Positions 16,047 through 24,604 of a stretch of 64,000 nt of DNA are shown one piece after another (positions within the stretch are counted from its first letter, which is position 1; every line of letters begins with the position of its first letter). The position numbers and the translations under genes are program-made. The DNA lies in NCBI GenBank assembly GCA_965116055.1, contig OZ220466.1, positions 1,364,001 through 1,428,000 on the forward strand. Direction: 5' to 3'. Under the pieces are notes generated by a model. That model saw only the letters and a list, made by a program, of their open reading frames with translations. It was not told where the DNA came from and did no database searches. The DNA is from Bin55 sp965116055. GTDB taxonomy: Bacteria; Pseudomonadota; Gammaproteobacteria; Pseudomonadales; Azotimanducaceae.

Positions 16047-16814
16047 ATGGAAATCAATAGATTGAACCCCTTAAACAGAGTGATTGCCACCATCACAATC
16101 ATTGTCGGTTTACTGGCAACGTCCACGCTCAGCGCCAATGACAACGTAGCGTCTTTCGTTAGATCTGTATTGGGCAATTCCGTGGAAGTCATTAGCGTAA
16201 AGCCATCCGAGCTAGACGGCTTCTACATTGCAACGATGCAAGACCTTTCAATTCTCTATGTTTCAGAGGATCTGCGTTGGATTCTGATCGGCGATTTGAT
16301 CGAAGCTAAACCAGGTGCAGAGCGCGTTTTTCTACGCCATACCGAAATGCACCGAAATGCTGTACGACTCGAGAAAATCAATAACCTAAAAACCACGGAC
16401 GTGATTGCTTTTGCACCGCCGTTCGAACAACCGAAAGCGGTAGTTCACGTATTTACGGATACGACATGCGGTTACTGCCAAAAACTGCACTCAGAGATCG
16501 CTGACTATCACAGCAAAGGTATTGAAATTCGATATTTGGCCTACCCACGATCGGGCATTGGCAGCGAATCGTATGACGCCATGGTATCCGCGTGGTGCGC
16601 GTCGAATCCTCATGTTGCACTGACGCAATTAAAGCAGGGTAGCGACATTGAGCGTCTAACGTGCAAAAATCCTGTGGCGGCCCAATTTCAGCTAGGTCAG
16701 CAATTAGGACTGCGCGGGACGCCCATGATCTTATTAGGCAATGGAAAAACGGTCGGTGGTTACGTGAATGCGGATGAGCTTGCGGAGATACTTATAAGTG
16801 AAGGTCTCCTGTAG
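16047..16814 (+). CDS. dsbC: Thiol:disulfide interchange protein DsbC
   Basis: DsbC is a periplasmic disulfide isomerase. The 255-residue precursor has a signal peptide (hydrophobic core about residues 13-28, cleavage likely near TLSA-ND). An N-terminal dimerisation domain follows, then a thioredoxin-fold domain with the CGYC active site at Cys141-Cys144 and the cis-proline loop RGTPM. The CGYC dipeptide and the dimerisation domain point to DsbC rather than DsbA. It follows xerD after 26 bases. Reduction by a DsbD-type protein is expected, but none is encoded in the window. Confidence 0.9.
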   Translation: MEINRLNPLNRVIATITIIVGLLATSTLSANDNVASFVRSVLGNSVEVISVKPSELDGFYIATMQDLSILYVSEDLRWILIGDLIEAKPGAERVFLRHTEMHRNAVRLEKINNLKTTDVIAFAPPFEQPKAVVHVFTDTTCGYCQKLHSEIADYHSKGIEIRYLAYPRSGIGSESYDAMVSAWCASNPHVALTQLKQGSDIERLTCKNPVAAQFQLGQQLGLRGTPMILLGNGKTVGGYVNADELAEILISEGLL

Positions 16815-16943
16815 AAAGTAACCCTTATATCTTCTTGAATATGAAGATCCCTTGCAAGAGGAAATTGAGTCACTACGCCACGACAATACATCTTCTGGTG
16901 GAAAGTCTGCGTATCATTCGTTAGTGGATAGTTGCCGTCACAT

Positions 16944-16953
16944 AGGGAGAAGG
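16944..16953 (+). promoter_or_regulatory. Ribosome binding site for the TTG start of sdhC
   Basis: AGGGAGAAGG lies six bases upstream of TTG at 16960. This strong Shine-Dalgarno sequence decides the non-ATG start of sdhC; no ATG near the N-terminus would leave an intact protein. A small hairpin (ATCTTC 16829-16834 with GAAGAT 16843-16848) lies between dsbC and sdhC and may mark the end of the dsbC transcript. Confidence 0.7.
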
Positions 16954-16959
16954 TAACGC

Positions 16960-17346
16960 TTGGCGGCAACGCGCGAGACAAGACCAGTCAACCTAAACCT
17001 TACTGCATTTCGATTCCCGATTGCAGCTATCGTGTCGATTTTGCACCGAATTTCTGGTATTGTCGTTTTTATTGGCGTCGGATACCTCACCTACTTACTT
17101 AGTTTAACACTTGAGTCGCCAGAGTCGTTTAACTGGGTCTTCTATTCTGTCGGGAGCAGCTTTCACGGTTTTCTTGTTTGGATTGTTTTAAGTGCCATTC
17201 TTTATCACTTCATCGCTGGTGTGCGCCATCTATTGCTAGATTTTCATATCGGTATGTCGCTTGCCGCCAGTCGTAAGTCATCTTGGACTGTACTCTTGCT
17301 TAGCTTAGTCGCATCCATCGCGCTAGCCGTATGGATGTTTGCGTGA
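16960..17346 (+). CDS. sdhC: Succinate dehydrogenase cytochrome b556 subunit
   Basis: This 128-residue membrane anchor of complex II has three transmembrane helices (about 22-45, 60-82 and 105-127). It carries the SdhC signatures HRISGI near the first helix and YHFIAGVRHLLLD, whose histidines include the heme b ligand position. With SdhD it forms the ubiquinone site. It is read from TTG 16960 with a strong ribosome binding site and overlaps sdhD by 16 bases. It opens the sdhCDAB operon. Confidence 0.92.
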   Translation: MAATRETRPVNLNLTAFRFPIAAIVSILHRISGIVVFIGVGYLTYLLSLTLESPESFNWVFYSVGSSFHGFLVWIVLSAILYHFIAGVRHLLLDFHIGMSLAASRKSSWTVLLLSLVASIALAVWMFA

Positions 17347-17699
17347 GCTCATCGCGTACCTCAAGGCGGGGTGTTTGGGATTTCATTATCCAGCGACTAT
17401 CAGCTGTTGTTATCGGTACCTACGTAGTCCACCTTGTGATTATTTTTTCGTTGAATGGGGACATGGATTACGCAGCATGGCGTAGTTATTTCGGATCGGG
17501 TTATGCGTTATTGCTATCTTCGCTCACGGTGCTTGCATTAGTTGTGCACGGTTGGGTCGGGATGTGGACTGTAGGAACGGATTACATTCGCGGCCAGGGT
17601 CGTGCTGCGAAAGTACGGCTTTTTTATCAAATGATTGTTGGCGGTGCATTATTCGCCTATCTCGTTTGGGCGTTGAGCTTGATTTGGGGTCCGCTATGA
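17331..17699 (+). CDS. sdhD: Succinate dehydrogenase hydrophobic membrane anchor
   Basis: The 122-residue second anchor of complex II has three transmembrane helices and the SdhD motif VHGWVGMWTVGTDYI, whose His is the second axial heme ligand. Its start overlaps the end of sdhC and its stop overlaps the sdhA start as ATGA, typical of a tightly coupled operon. GTG or ATG codons in the first few residues could serve as alternative starts, but ATG 17331 fits. Pseudomonas SdhD is of similar size. Confidence 0.9.
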   Translation: MDVCVSSSRTSRRGVWDFIIQRLSAVVIGTYVVHLVIIFSLNGDMDYAAWRSYFGSGYALLLSSLTVLALVVHGWVGMWTVGTDYIRGQGRAAKVRLFYQMIVGGALFAYLVWALSLIWGPL

Positions 17700-19468
17700 C
17701 GGCGATTCGATCCATGGAATTCGACGGCGTGATTATTGGCGGCGGCGGCGCTGGGATGCGGGCGGCCATGCAAGTTGCGCAATCGGGACATCGCACGGCG
17801 GTCATCTCGAAAGTATTTCCAACTCGATCGCATACGGTTTCGGCTCAAGGCGGCATTACATGCGCAATCGGTAGTGAAGATCCTGAGGACGATTGGCGCT
17901 GGCATATGTATGACACCGTGAAGGGTTCAGATTACATTGGCGATCAAGCGGCCATCGAATATATGTGTAGTGTTGGGCCGCAAGCGATTTACGAGCTGGA
18001 GCATCTTGGTCTGCCGTTTTCTCGCACTAAAACAGGGCGTATTTACCAGCGGCCGTTTGGTGGTCAATCGAAAAATTTTGGCAAAGGCGGTCAAGCCGCG
18101 CGTACTTGTTGCGCTGCCGACCGAACGGGTCATGCTTTGCTGCACACGCTCTATCAAGCGAATATCAAGAACAGCACAACGTTTCTTTCCGAGTGGTTTG
18201 CGGTAGATCTGGTTAAAAACCAAGACGGGGCAGTTGTAGGGACGCTTGCTATTTGCATAGAAACCGGTGAATTGGTGTACATCAAATCCAACGCTACGGT
18301 TCTTGCAACCGGTGGTGGCGGTCGTATCTACAACAGCACTACGAATGCCTTGATGAATACAGGCGATGGGTTAGGCATGTCGTTACGTTCAGGATTTCCT
18401 GTGCAGGACATCGAAATGTGGCAATTCCATCCAACCGGCATTGCGGATGTAGGCATTTTGATTACGGAAGGCGCTAGGGGTGAAGGTGGATACCTTATCA
18501 ATAGTGATGGTGAGCGATTTATGGAGCGTTACGCACCTAACGCGAAGGATCTTGCCGGACGCGACGTAGTTGCTCGGTCAATGGTGCTAGAAATTGTTGG
18601 CGGTCGCGGTTGCGGGCCGGCAAAAGACCATGTGTTGTTGAAGTTGGATCACCTCGGTGAGGACACCTTGTTCGAACGTCTGCCCGGCATTACCGATTTG
18701 GCGCGTACATTTGCCCATGTAGATCCCGTACGTGAGCCCATCCCAGTCTATCCTACATGCCACTATCAAATGGGCGGTATACCTACGGATTTGACTGGCC
18801 AAGCGCTTACCCAAGACGCGGACGGGCAGGATAAAGTCATTGATGGACTGTATGCTGTAGGCGAAGTTGCTTGCGTGTCCGTACATGGTTCAAATCGACT
18901 AGGGGGCAATTCGTTACTTGATCTGGTCGTTTTCGGTCGGGCTGCAGGATTGCATATCGAAGAAGTTATGAAGCAAGGCGTTGCGTATCGCAACGCAACG
19001 CCTGAAGACATTGACGAAGCCAATAGGCGCTATCAGCGGTGGGAAGATTCAACGGACGGCGAAGCGCCGCTGCAATTGAAGCGGGAACTCCAAATGTCGA
19101 TGCAGGAAAATTTCGGTATTTTTCGAACGGCCGAACCGATGGAACGAGGCAGAACTAAACTTGAAGAACTACGCGAACGGATTGAACATGCGCATCTTGC
19201 AGATAAGAGTAAAGCATTCAATACGGCCCGTCTTGATGCGTTAGAGTTAGACAACCTACTCGAAATCGCGGAAGCAACGGCCTATGCGGCAATCGGTCGT
19301 ACCGAGAGCCGAGGTGCACATGCTCGCGACGATTATCCGGACCGCGACGACGAGAACTGGTTGTGTCATTCGATGTATTACCCGACCGATAAACGAGTGG
19401 CCAAACGCGATGTGAATTTTTCACCGTCGGAGGTTAGTGCATTTCAGCCTGCGGTGAGAGAGTACTGA
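17696..19468 (+). CDS. sdhA: Succinate dehydrogenase flavoprotein subunit
   Basis: SdhA oxidises succinate to fumarate with covalently bound FAD. The 590-residue protein starts at ATG 17696. It has the dinucleotide-binding GVIIGGGGAGMRAA motif, the FAD-linked histidine His46 in SHTVSAQGG, the active-site stretch FHPTGI...GARGEGGYL, and HGSNRLGGNSL. The C-terminus retains the Arg/Asp-rich tail of SdhA. A longer in-frame ORF begins upstream inside sdhD, but the ATGA overlap with the sdhD stop marks the true start. Confidence 0.96.
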   Translation: MTAIRSMEFDGVIIGGGGAGMRAAMQVAQSGHRTAVISKVFPTRSHTVSAQGGITCAIGSEDPEDDWRWHMYDTVKGSDYIGDQAAIEYMCSVGPQAIYELEHLGLPFSRTKTGRIYQRPFGGQSKNFGKGGQAARTCCAADRTGHALLHTLYQANIKNSTTFLSEWFAVDLVKNQDGAVVGTLAICIETGELVYIKSNATVLATGGGGRIYNSTTNALMNTGDGLGMSLRSGFPVQDIEMWQFHPTGIADVGILITEGARGEGGYLINSDGERFMERYAPNAKDLAGRDVVARSMVLEIVGGRGCGPAKDHVLLKLDHLGEDTLFERLPGITDLARTFAHVDPVREPIPVYPTCHYQMGGIPTDLTGQALTQDADGQDKVIDGLYAVGEVACVSVHGSNRLGGNSLLDLVVFGRAAGLHIEEVMKQGVAYRNATPEDIDEANRRYQRWEDSTDGEAPLQLKRELQMSMQENFGIFRTAEPMERGRTKLEELRERIEHAHLADKSKAFNTARLDALELDNLLEIAEATAYAAIGRTESRGAHARDDYPDRDDENWLCHSMYYPTDKRVAKRDVNFSPSEVSAFQPAVREY

Positions 19469-19469
19469 G

Positions 19470-20168
19470 ATGCGGGTAAGTATTTATCGTTATATCCCGG
19501 ACCAGGATGATGCGCCGCGTATGCAGGACTACGAAGTCACAATGCCTGAGAATCGTGATTTGATGGTGCTTGACGTACTTGAACAGTTACGTTTGGAAGA
19601 CCCCACGATTTCGTATCGTCGCTCCTGTCGCGAAGGCGTTTGCGGCTCTGACGGTATGAATATGAACGGACGCAACGGATTAGCGTGCAAAACGACGGTT
19701 TCGTCAATCGTACATCGAGATTCGTTAACGTTGCGACCTCTACCGGGATTGCCGGTGATTCGTGATCTTGTTGTTGATATGTCGCAGTTTTATGCGCAGT
19801 ACGAAAAGATTGACCCGTACCTGATTAATGACGAAGAGCCGCCTACCAAAGAACGTCTACAGAGCATCGAAGAACGAGAAAAGCTGGACGGTCTATACGA
19901 GTGCATCCTTTGTGCCTGTTGCTCAACGGCCTGTCCCTCGTTTTGGTGGAACCCAGATAAGTACATCGGACCGGCAGGGCTACTGCAAGCGTACCGATTC
20001 CTAGCAGACTCTAGAGATCAGGCGACGCACGAACGACTTGAAAAACTCGGCGACCCTTACAGCGTGTTTCGGTGTCGTACGATTATGAACTGCGTTGATG
20101 CTTGCCCGAAAGATCTAAACCCAGCTCGAGCCATTGGAAAAATTCGGGCCCTGCTCATAGAAAGTTAA
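19470..20168 (+). CDS. sdhB: Succinate dehydrogenase iron-sulfur subunit
   Basis: SdhB passes electrons from FAD to quinone. The 232-residue protein has the [2Fe-2S] ligands in SCREGVCGSDGMNMNG and a following Cys. The C-terminal domain has CILCACCSTACPSFWW for the [4Fe-4S] cluster and CRTIMNCVDACPKDLNP for the [3Fe-4S] cluster. It begins one base after the sdhA stop. In many gammaproteobacteria sucA follows directly; here an accessory island intervenes and sucA begins at 37461. Confidence 0.96.
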   Translation: MRVSIYRYIPDQDDAPRMQDYEVTMPENRDLMVLDVLEQLRLEDPTISYRRSCREGVCGSDGMNMNGRNGLACKTTVSSIVHRDSLTLRPLPGLPVIRDLVVDMSQFYAQYEKIDPYLINDEEPPTKERLQSIEEREKLDGLYECILCACCSTACPSFWWNPDKYIGPAGLLQAYRFLADSRDQATHERLEKLGDPYSVFRCRTIMNCVDACPKDLNPARAIGKIRALLIES

Positions 20169-20501
20169 TAACTGAAAGTAGGAACGGGGTCGAATCATGG
20201 GTATAGATGGCTCAAAACACAGTAATATGGCTATGTTCAGAGGTACTCTTTAGGTCGAACGTATTGCACCTAATTTGAATTCCGGCCTTGATGCCTATTG
20301 TAGGATCGTGACCACCTTTGCTGTCGCGGCCACACAGGAGACGGCAGCATTTGCTGATGCGATGGCGGATGCCTTTCGCCTGAAGGCTTATCCAAGCGTG
20401 CCAATTCCACCATCCTGATGTGTTCGTGGCATTGCGGATCCCTTCTTCCCAAAGGATATGGCATCCACGAAAATGAATTAACTCCATACGAATCTTCGGC
20501 G
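20169..20501. other. Non-coding stretch after sdhB at the island's left edge
   Basis: No supportable gene is present. One plus-strand frame stays open for about 50 codons (near 20260-20415, with ATQETAAFADAMADAF) but has no start, no ribosome binding site and no recognised homologue. It may be a gene relic. No clear terminator for sdhB is visible. Confidence 0.4.
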
Positions 20502-20924
20502 CTATGGATCAACGGTTCCGTCAAGAAAAGCGGTTAGGCGGCTTTCGACGGCACCTATGTTGATGAGCTCGCACTCCCATACAGTAAGGCTCATCCAACC
20601 CGCTGAAGTCAATTCTTGGAGCTGGTTCGAATGGCGTTCGACGTTACGTGTAATCTTTGCTTGCCAATATTCGGCGTTGGTTTTTGGTAAGCGGCTCCCA
20701 TGCTTGCACGAGTGTCCGTGCCAGAAACATCCGTGAACGAATATCACTTTCCGACGCGATGCGAAAACGATATCTGGCGTACCTGGCAGGTTCCTATTGT
20801 GTAGGCGATAGCGATAACCCAATTGATGGAGGAGACGCCGAACGATCATCTCTGGCTTTGTGTCTCGATTCTTGACCGCACGCATAATGCGGCTGCGCTG
20901 TTCCGAGGGAGTTACTACGCGCAC
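20502..20924 (-). CDS. vsr: Very short patch repair endonuclease Vsr
   Basis: Vsr nicks 5' of the T in T:G mismatches that arise when 5-methylcytosine deaminates, protecting sites of a C5 methyltransferase. The 140-residue protein has the family core PDIVFASRRKVIFVHGCFWH, containing the catalytic Asp and His, followed by GHSCKHG and a later WECEL, which together supply the zinc-binding Cys/His residues. E. coli Vsr is slightly longer. It is the last gene of a leftward set with a C5 methyltransferase and a putative endonuclease, its expected partners. Confidence 0.93.
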   Translation of the reverse strand: MRVVTPSEQRSRIMRAVKNRDTKPEMIVRRLLHQLGYRYRLHNRNLPGTPDIVFASRRKVIFVHGCFWHGHSCKHGSRLPKTNAEYWQAKITRNVERHSNQLQELTSAGWMSLTVWECELINIGAVESRLTAFLDGTVDP

Positions 20925-21048
20925 TGCTAATACGCGCGAGGATTTCCGTTGGAGAGGTTTGATTTGCCATAAGCTGGATCAATCAAGCTAACGGGTTCAA
21001 TCAGGCATATTGGTAGAGTTAGCGGTGTTGTCTTGATAGACAATCCGA

Positions 21049-21333
21049 TCAAGACAACAACCCGCCGCGCACCGTAGACGTTGCGGTTATCCGATCTTCT
21101 GATAGTTGATCAGTCAGATCAACTTTTGGCATTGAAGGTGCGCTTAGTCGTTCTGTCCAACACGCTCCACCGTTACGTGAATGAACTGGACCCGGGTAGA
21201 GTTTGATACCGTGTGGGTTGTCATTGTTCGCCCAAACGACGTTAACTTCGTTCGTCTTCCAATAAGAGAATAGAAGCTGGTCAAGTTTCAACCCCGTTTG
21301 CGATACGATGTAAGCTATCAGCGCGTCCTGCAC
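21049..21333 (-). CDS. Hypothetical small ORF in the restriction-modification set
   Basis: This 94-residue ORF from GTG 21333 lies between the putative endonuclease and vsr on the same strand. The N-terminal half (ALIAYIVSQTGLKLDQLLFSYW) reads like a real protein with an amphipathic helix. The C-terminal half is polar and unremarkable. A stop codon lies a few codons upstream of the start, so this is not simply a cut-off gene. I do not recognise it. It may be a relic or an accessory gene of the module. Confidence 0.3.
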   Translation of the reverse strand: MQDALIAYIVSQTGLKLDQLLFSYWKTNEVNVVWANNDNPHGIKLYPGPVHSRNGGACWTERLSAPSMPKVDLTDQLSEDRITATSTVRGGLLS

Positions 21334-21519
21334 AACCCCAATTCCCTATTGCATGACGATCTTGGATTTTACGATTATCTGTGATGCCATCATGCCAAGA
21401 CCTGCCTCACGATTACGTCTGGACAGGACCGTAATTCTTGAAGCACACCGTTGGCATACTAACAGAATCACATAGGCTAATTGCAATCAATTCTTTTGCT
21501 TTTGGAACTATACGCTTGG

Positions 21520-22248
21520 CTAGTCTGCTGAGATCCAGTTCGGCTCGTATCGAATCAGTTCCAAGATTTGCTCCTGCTGAATTAAGGGGACGTTGGGAAC
21601 AATCGTGAATCGGCGAACCGACCCGGGCACAATTCGTTTGATTGTAAATTGGCTGCCGTGCGGCTGCCAAGTGAAGGTATGCCGGCCTGTTGCTTTATTA
21701 TGCCCCTCTAAATTCCCCTGTTTGTTGAAACTCCATTTGAATTCATCTGCTGGAAACGGCGTTACCGGTTGTTCAAAGAGGCAGAATTCTCTAGTCGCTA
21801 CGTTACGAATTAGCACGGCAATGCGCAATTCTTCGTAGTGGTTCAGCGACTGCTTGACTCGCGAATTCCAAATGTCCAGGACAGCCCGTCCGGTTGCTTG
21901 AGGATCCTTTCTAGGGTCGGCGATACCTACTGAATAGTCGGGCGAATTTCGACCTGAAATTAGCCTCACCACCTTGGTATCGTATGGTGTTTTGTTCTTG
22001 ATTGTCTTTAATGACCAAGCGGTACCGTTGGCAACAATATCCGCCAAGCCTAATGAGCTTACCCGATGCTCGCCTTTGACAGCAGCTGCGAAAATCGTTC
22101 CGAAGTCGTTTCCTGCTATATCTATATGACCAATGGCCAGTCTATGAACCAATTGTTTGCCAACATCATGAATCACTCTGTCGGGAATAGAACCAACCGG
22201 CCATGGTTCCAAGTGGGTGTTTAAGCTATCTCTTAACTTTATTGCCAT
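21520..22248 (-). CDS. Putative type II restriction endonuclease
   Basis: The 242-residue protein starts 23 bases inside the end of the C5 methyltransferase gene, on the same strand, which is typical for a restriction partner. The central part has LADIVANGTAWSLKTIKNK, which resembles a PD-(D/E)xK nuclease core: an acidic residue, then about nine residues later a beta-strand ending in xxK, with Ser where Glu/Asp is usual. The C-terminal half (TFTWQPHGSQFTIKR) looks like a compact DNA-binding region. No specific isoschizomer is recognised. The function is inferred mainly from context, so the recognition site is unknown. Confidence 0.65.
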   Translation of the reverse strand: MAIKLRDSLNTHLEPWPVGSIPDRVIHDVGKQLVHRLAIGHIDIAGNDFGTIFAAAVKGEHRVSSLGLADIVANGTAWSLKTIKNKTPYDTKVVRLISGRNSPDYSVGIADPRKDPQATGRAVLDIWNSRVKQSLNHYEELRIAVLIRNVATREFCLFEQPVTPFPADEFKWSFNKQGNLEGHNKATGRHTFTWQPHGSQFTIKRIVPGSVRRFTIVPNVPLIQQEQILELIRYEPNWISAD

Positions 22249-23245
22249 GCGCGCACGCAGCTAGTACTTGTCTGATAACGGCTCGAACCATAGGTACCGG
22301 AACGGCGTTGCCAGTGAGCCGCCGCGCAGCGGCATCGCTGGATGGCATAGAGTACGAGTCAGGGAAGCCTTGAAGTCGGAACATCTCTCTAGGCGTTAGT
22401 CGCCGCTTGCCATCAACCAGAAGATAGTTATGTGAGGCCCCGGCTCGCAGTGCGCATGAAAAGGGGTGGCTGGCGATGTTTCCGGCCTTGTTTTCGTGCC
22501 ATATCATCGGTGATGTTTCCGCCTGGTGCGCGTCTTGCCGTGCCTTGCGGATTCGAGTGGAAACGAAGTGCCGTGCTTCTGGATCTGCTTCCAACAGATC
22601 ATCCAGAGGTCGCATGGAAGCGTCTTTGTTCGGCCATACTATAGCAGAATCCCACAGAGTGGCGACAATCAGTATTCGCTCACGTTTTTGAGGTAAGCCG
22701 AAATTCAACGCATTGAGTATTTGCCAGTCCACCGTGTAACCCATTGCTTCAAGTGTCGCCTTGACGCACGCCAGTGGTTTTCCTTTATCAATGGTGGCAA
22801 ATTGGCGGACATTCTCGATTATCACGGCTTGCGGGTGCTTGGCGGCAATGATCCTGGCGAGTTCTAGAAAAAGGTTCCCGCGTGCATCCGCAAATCCCCG
22901 CCGATTCCCTATGATGCTAAACGGTTGGCATGGTAGGCCTGCAAAGAGAACATCGTGATCGGGAACGGTATCAGCGCGAATACCGATTATGTCACCATGT
23001 GGGCGCATACCGAAGTTGTGCTCGTACACATTACAGGCATCGGAATCAATGTCACTCGCAAAGACACATTCCAATCCAAGGGATGCGGCAGCGAGATGAA
23101 ATCCTCCTATCCCGCAGAAAAAATCGGCGAAAGTTCGGGGAGCCCTGATTAATTCGGGTTGATCCTTTTTCATTTTGGCTGACTCTTTTCTCTTGCGTGA
23201 GGGCTGAACCAACGCTTCCGCCACACCGTTGAGCTTGTCGTACAT
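22226..23245 (-). CDS. DNA (cytosine-5)-methyltransferase
   Basis: The 339-residue enzyme methylates C5 of cytosine in a restriction-modification context. The ordered motifs are visible: motif I FADFFCGIGGFH (about 39-50), motif IV with catalytic Cys106 in GLPCQPFS, motif VI ENV (144-146), motif VIII QKRERILIV, motif IX RLTPREMFRLQGFPDSY, and motif X GNAVPVPM. The target-recognition stretch lies between VIII and IX and is short. ATG 23245 gives the longest form; ATG 23173 (MKKDQPEL) would also retain every motif. The downstream endonuclease and vsr complete the module. Confidence 0.92.
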   Translation of the reverse strand: MYDKLNGVAEALVQPSRKRKESAKMKKDQPELIRAPRTFADFFCGIGGFHLAAASLGLECVFASDIDSDACNVYEHNFGMRPHGDIIGIRADTVPDHDVLFAGLPCQPFSIIGNRRGFADARGNLFLELARIIAAKHPQAVIIENVRQFATIDKGKPLACVKATLEAMGYTVDWQILNALNFGLPQKRERILIVATLWDSAIVWPNKDASMRPLDDLLEADPEARHFVSTRIRKARQDAHQAETSPMIWHENKAGNIASHPFSCALRAGASHNYLLVDGKRRLTPREMFRLQGFPDSYSMPSSDAAARRLTGNAVPVPMVRAVIRQVLAACAHGNKVKR

Positions 23246-23267
23246 CGGATTTTCTTGACACTACCCT

Positions 23268-23560
23268 TCATGCTGTTAATGCTTTGTAGTTCAGCTGCCG
23301 CCCAACCAAGCCGGGAGCAATGGCACCAGACAGTATATAGCGCCCCATATCTTGTTTAAGCCTTTTGGTGAACTCATTGACGCAGCGGTGCAGATGCTTT
23401 TCGCTGATGTGGCGGGACGTTTCGTGATGGCCACCCTTAAGCAATGCCAAAAACGACTCAATTCCGTTTGTGTGGGTACTATCACGACATACTCATTGGA
23501 AGTGCGGTCAACAGTGGCGAATAAAGCCGAGACTCATCGATACCTTTATGGCCATTAGTA
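23268..23560 (-). pseudogene. Decayed IS1595-family (ISXO2-like) transposase, C-terminal remnant
   Basis: Read leftward, the sequence gives the signature THTNGIESFLALLKGGHHE followed by KHLHRCVNEFTKRL, the C-terminal DDE region of IS1595/IS1016-type transposases. Upstream pieces fall in other frames (DRTSNEYVV and LFTNGHKGI), so at least two frameshifts separate the parts. The N-terminal zinc ribbon and first catalytic Asp are missing. No terminal inverted repeats were found by eye. This is a dead insertion element next to the restriction-modification genes. Confidence 0.75.
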
Positions 23561-23640
23561 AATAGATCGGAACCCAATGGTAGTTGGCGATCCCCGTGGC
23601 AAAACGATCGGCGGCTCTATCTTCTGCAGAAACATTGCGA

Positions 23641-23861
23641 AGGACTGCAGTGCAAGCAAGCTATCAAAGCAGCTGAACGATTATTTCAATTGATTGCATA
23701 TCGCGTAAAACGTCGACAGCAACAACATGAAGTAGATCAAGTAAATCAGCAACGTCAGCACGAAGTGGAACCCCGCAGGCGCGCGAGATTTTGATCTCGG
23801 GCGATAGTTATCCTGATGTTTAGGCTTGGTAAGCCCTGCCGGACATCATGTCCGTCAGGGC
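23641..23861 (+). repeat. Degenerate repeat copy A ending in a strong hairpin
   Basis: This stretch is clearly related to 24824-25018. Shared parts are the segment with GCAGCTGAACGATTATT, a later GAAGyGGAACCCC block followed by CAGGCGCG, and an ending with a large hairpin. Translated on the plus strand it gives AAERLFQLIAYRVKRRQQQ and then a charged tail, with a frame break upstream. The hairpin pairs 23833-23845 with 23849-23861 at 12 of 13 positions around a 3-base loop. It looks like the 3' end of a decayed duplicated gene with its terminator. The parent gene is not recognised. Confidence 0.6.
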
Positions 23862-24154
23862 AAAGTTACATCAGTTCGCTGATGCATTGTGTTAAACCTT
23901 AAAAGAAAGTCCAAGCATATTCTTACTGACAGTTAATGCTGCTACTTGCAGGAAATACAAAACATCCTCTCGACGCACTAACGAAGTTACCTGAACAATC
24001 TTTGAATACGATAGTCCAACACTATCGGATCGTGCCGTCACTGTTCCTAAAGCAGGAGTCTTCTGCAACTGCGCTTACTATTGGACAATCATTAGTACCC
24101 ATACCACCCATCATGGTTTGATTGGATAAATCGAATCGCTCTTCCCAGCAAAAG
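23862..24154. other. Spacer between repeat A and the small secreted protein gene
   Basis: About 290 bases lie between the hairpin of repeat A and the stop codon of the leftward gene at 24155. A plus-strand ORF of 61 codons exists here, but it has no ribosome binding site or recognisable features and is not called. No other structure is evident. Confidence 0.35.
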
Positions 24155-24604
24155 CTACTGCACTTGATCCCGTCCCCCTATATCGAACAAGGCAGCGAAG
24201 GCGTGTTCACCGAAGAAGATAAAGTTCAATCGGTTCGATAGCGTAATTTCAACTACGGGTAATCGATTTAAAACCCCTGTTTCCGTACTTAATGGAAATG
24301 GTTGAACAGTGTAGCGACCTTGTTCATCTCGTTTTGCAATAATCATCGTATCACCAACGAGCACCTTGATATCGCAACTAGTGTGGCAACCTTTGATTGA
24401 TTCTTGTTCTGTGATCCAGAAGAATGATGCGTATCCATTCGGTATTCCATCACGTTCCATCGGGATAACGGATTCACTCACACCGTCCTTTAGCAGTCGG
24501 TCGCCTACGTTAAACATAGTGGAGTGATCTTCAGACGATGCAGAGATTGACATTGAGATCAATAGAAAGACTGGTGAAGTCTTCAAGATTTCCAAGAGCT
24601 TCAT
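24155..24604 (-). CDS. Small exported protein of unknown function
   Basis: The 149-residue product starts MKLLEILKTSPVFLLISMS, a short typical signal peptide likely cleaved near residue 23-25 (ISAS-SED). The mature part is mostly beta-like, with a KGCHTSCDIK segment whose two cysteines could form a disulfide. The gene is flanked by the two copies of a degenerate repeat (23641-23861 and 24824-25018), which may mean the whole segment arrived or was duplicated by a mobile element. No family is recognised. Coding status is supported by the signal peptide and the uninterrupted frame. Confidence 0.55.
   Translation of the reverse strand: MKLLEILKTSPVFLLISMSISASSEDHSTMFNVGDRLLKDGVSESVIPMERDGIPNGYASFFWITEQESIKGCHTSCDIKVLVGDTMIIAKRDEQGRYTVQPFPLSTETGVLNRLPVVEITLSNRLNFIFFGEHAFAALFDIGGRDQVQ

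Noticed and set aside
20991..21015. A GGGTTCAATC string resembling the T-arm of a tRNA
   Set aside because: No matching acceptor, D-arm or anticodon arm could be folded around it, so no tRNA is called.
23936..24121. A 61-codon plus-strand ORF between repeat copy A and the small secreted protein
   Set aside because: No start signal and no family resemblance; the composition gives no sign of coding.
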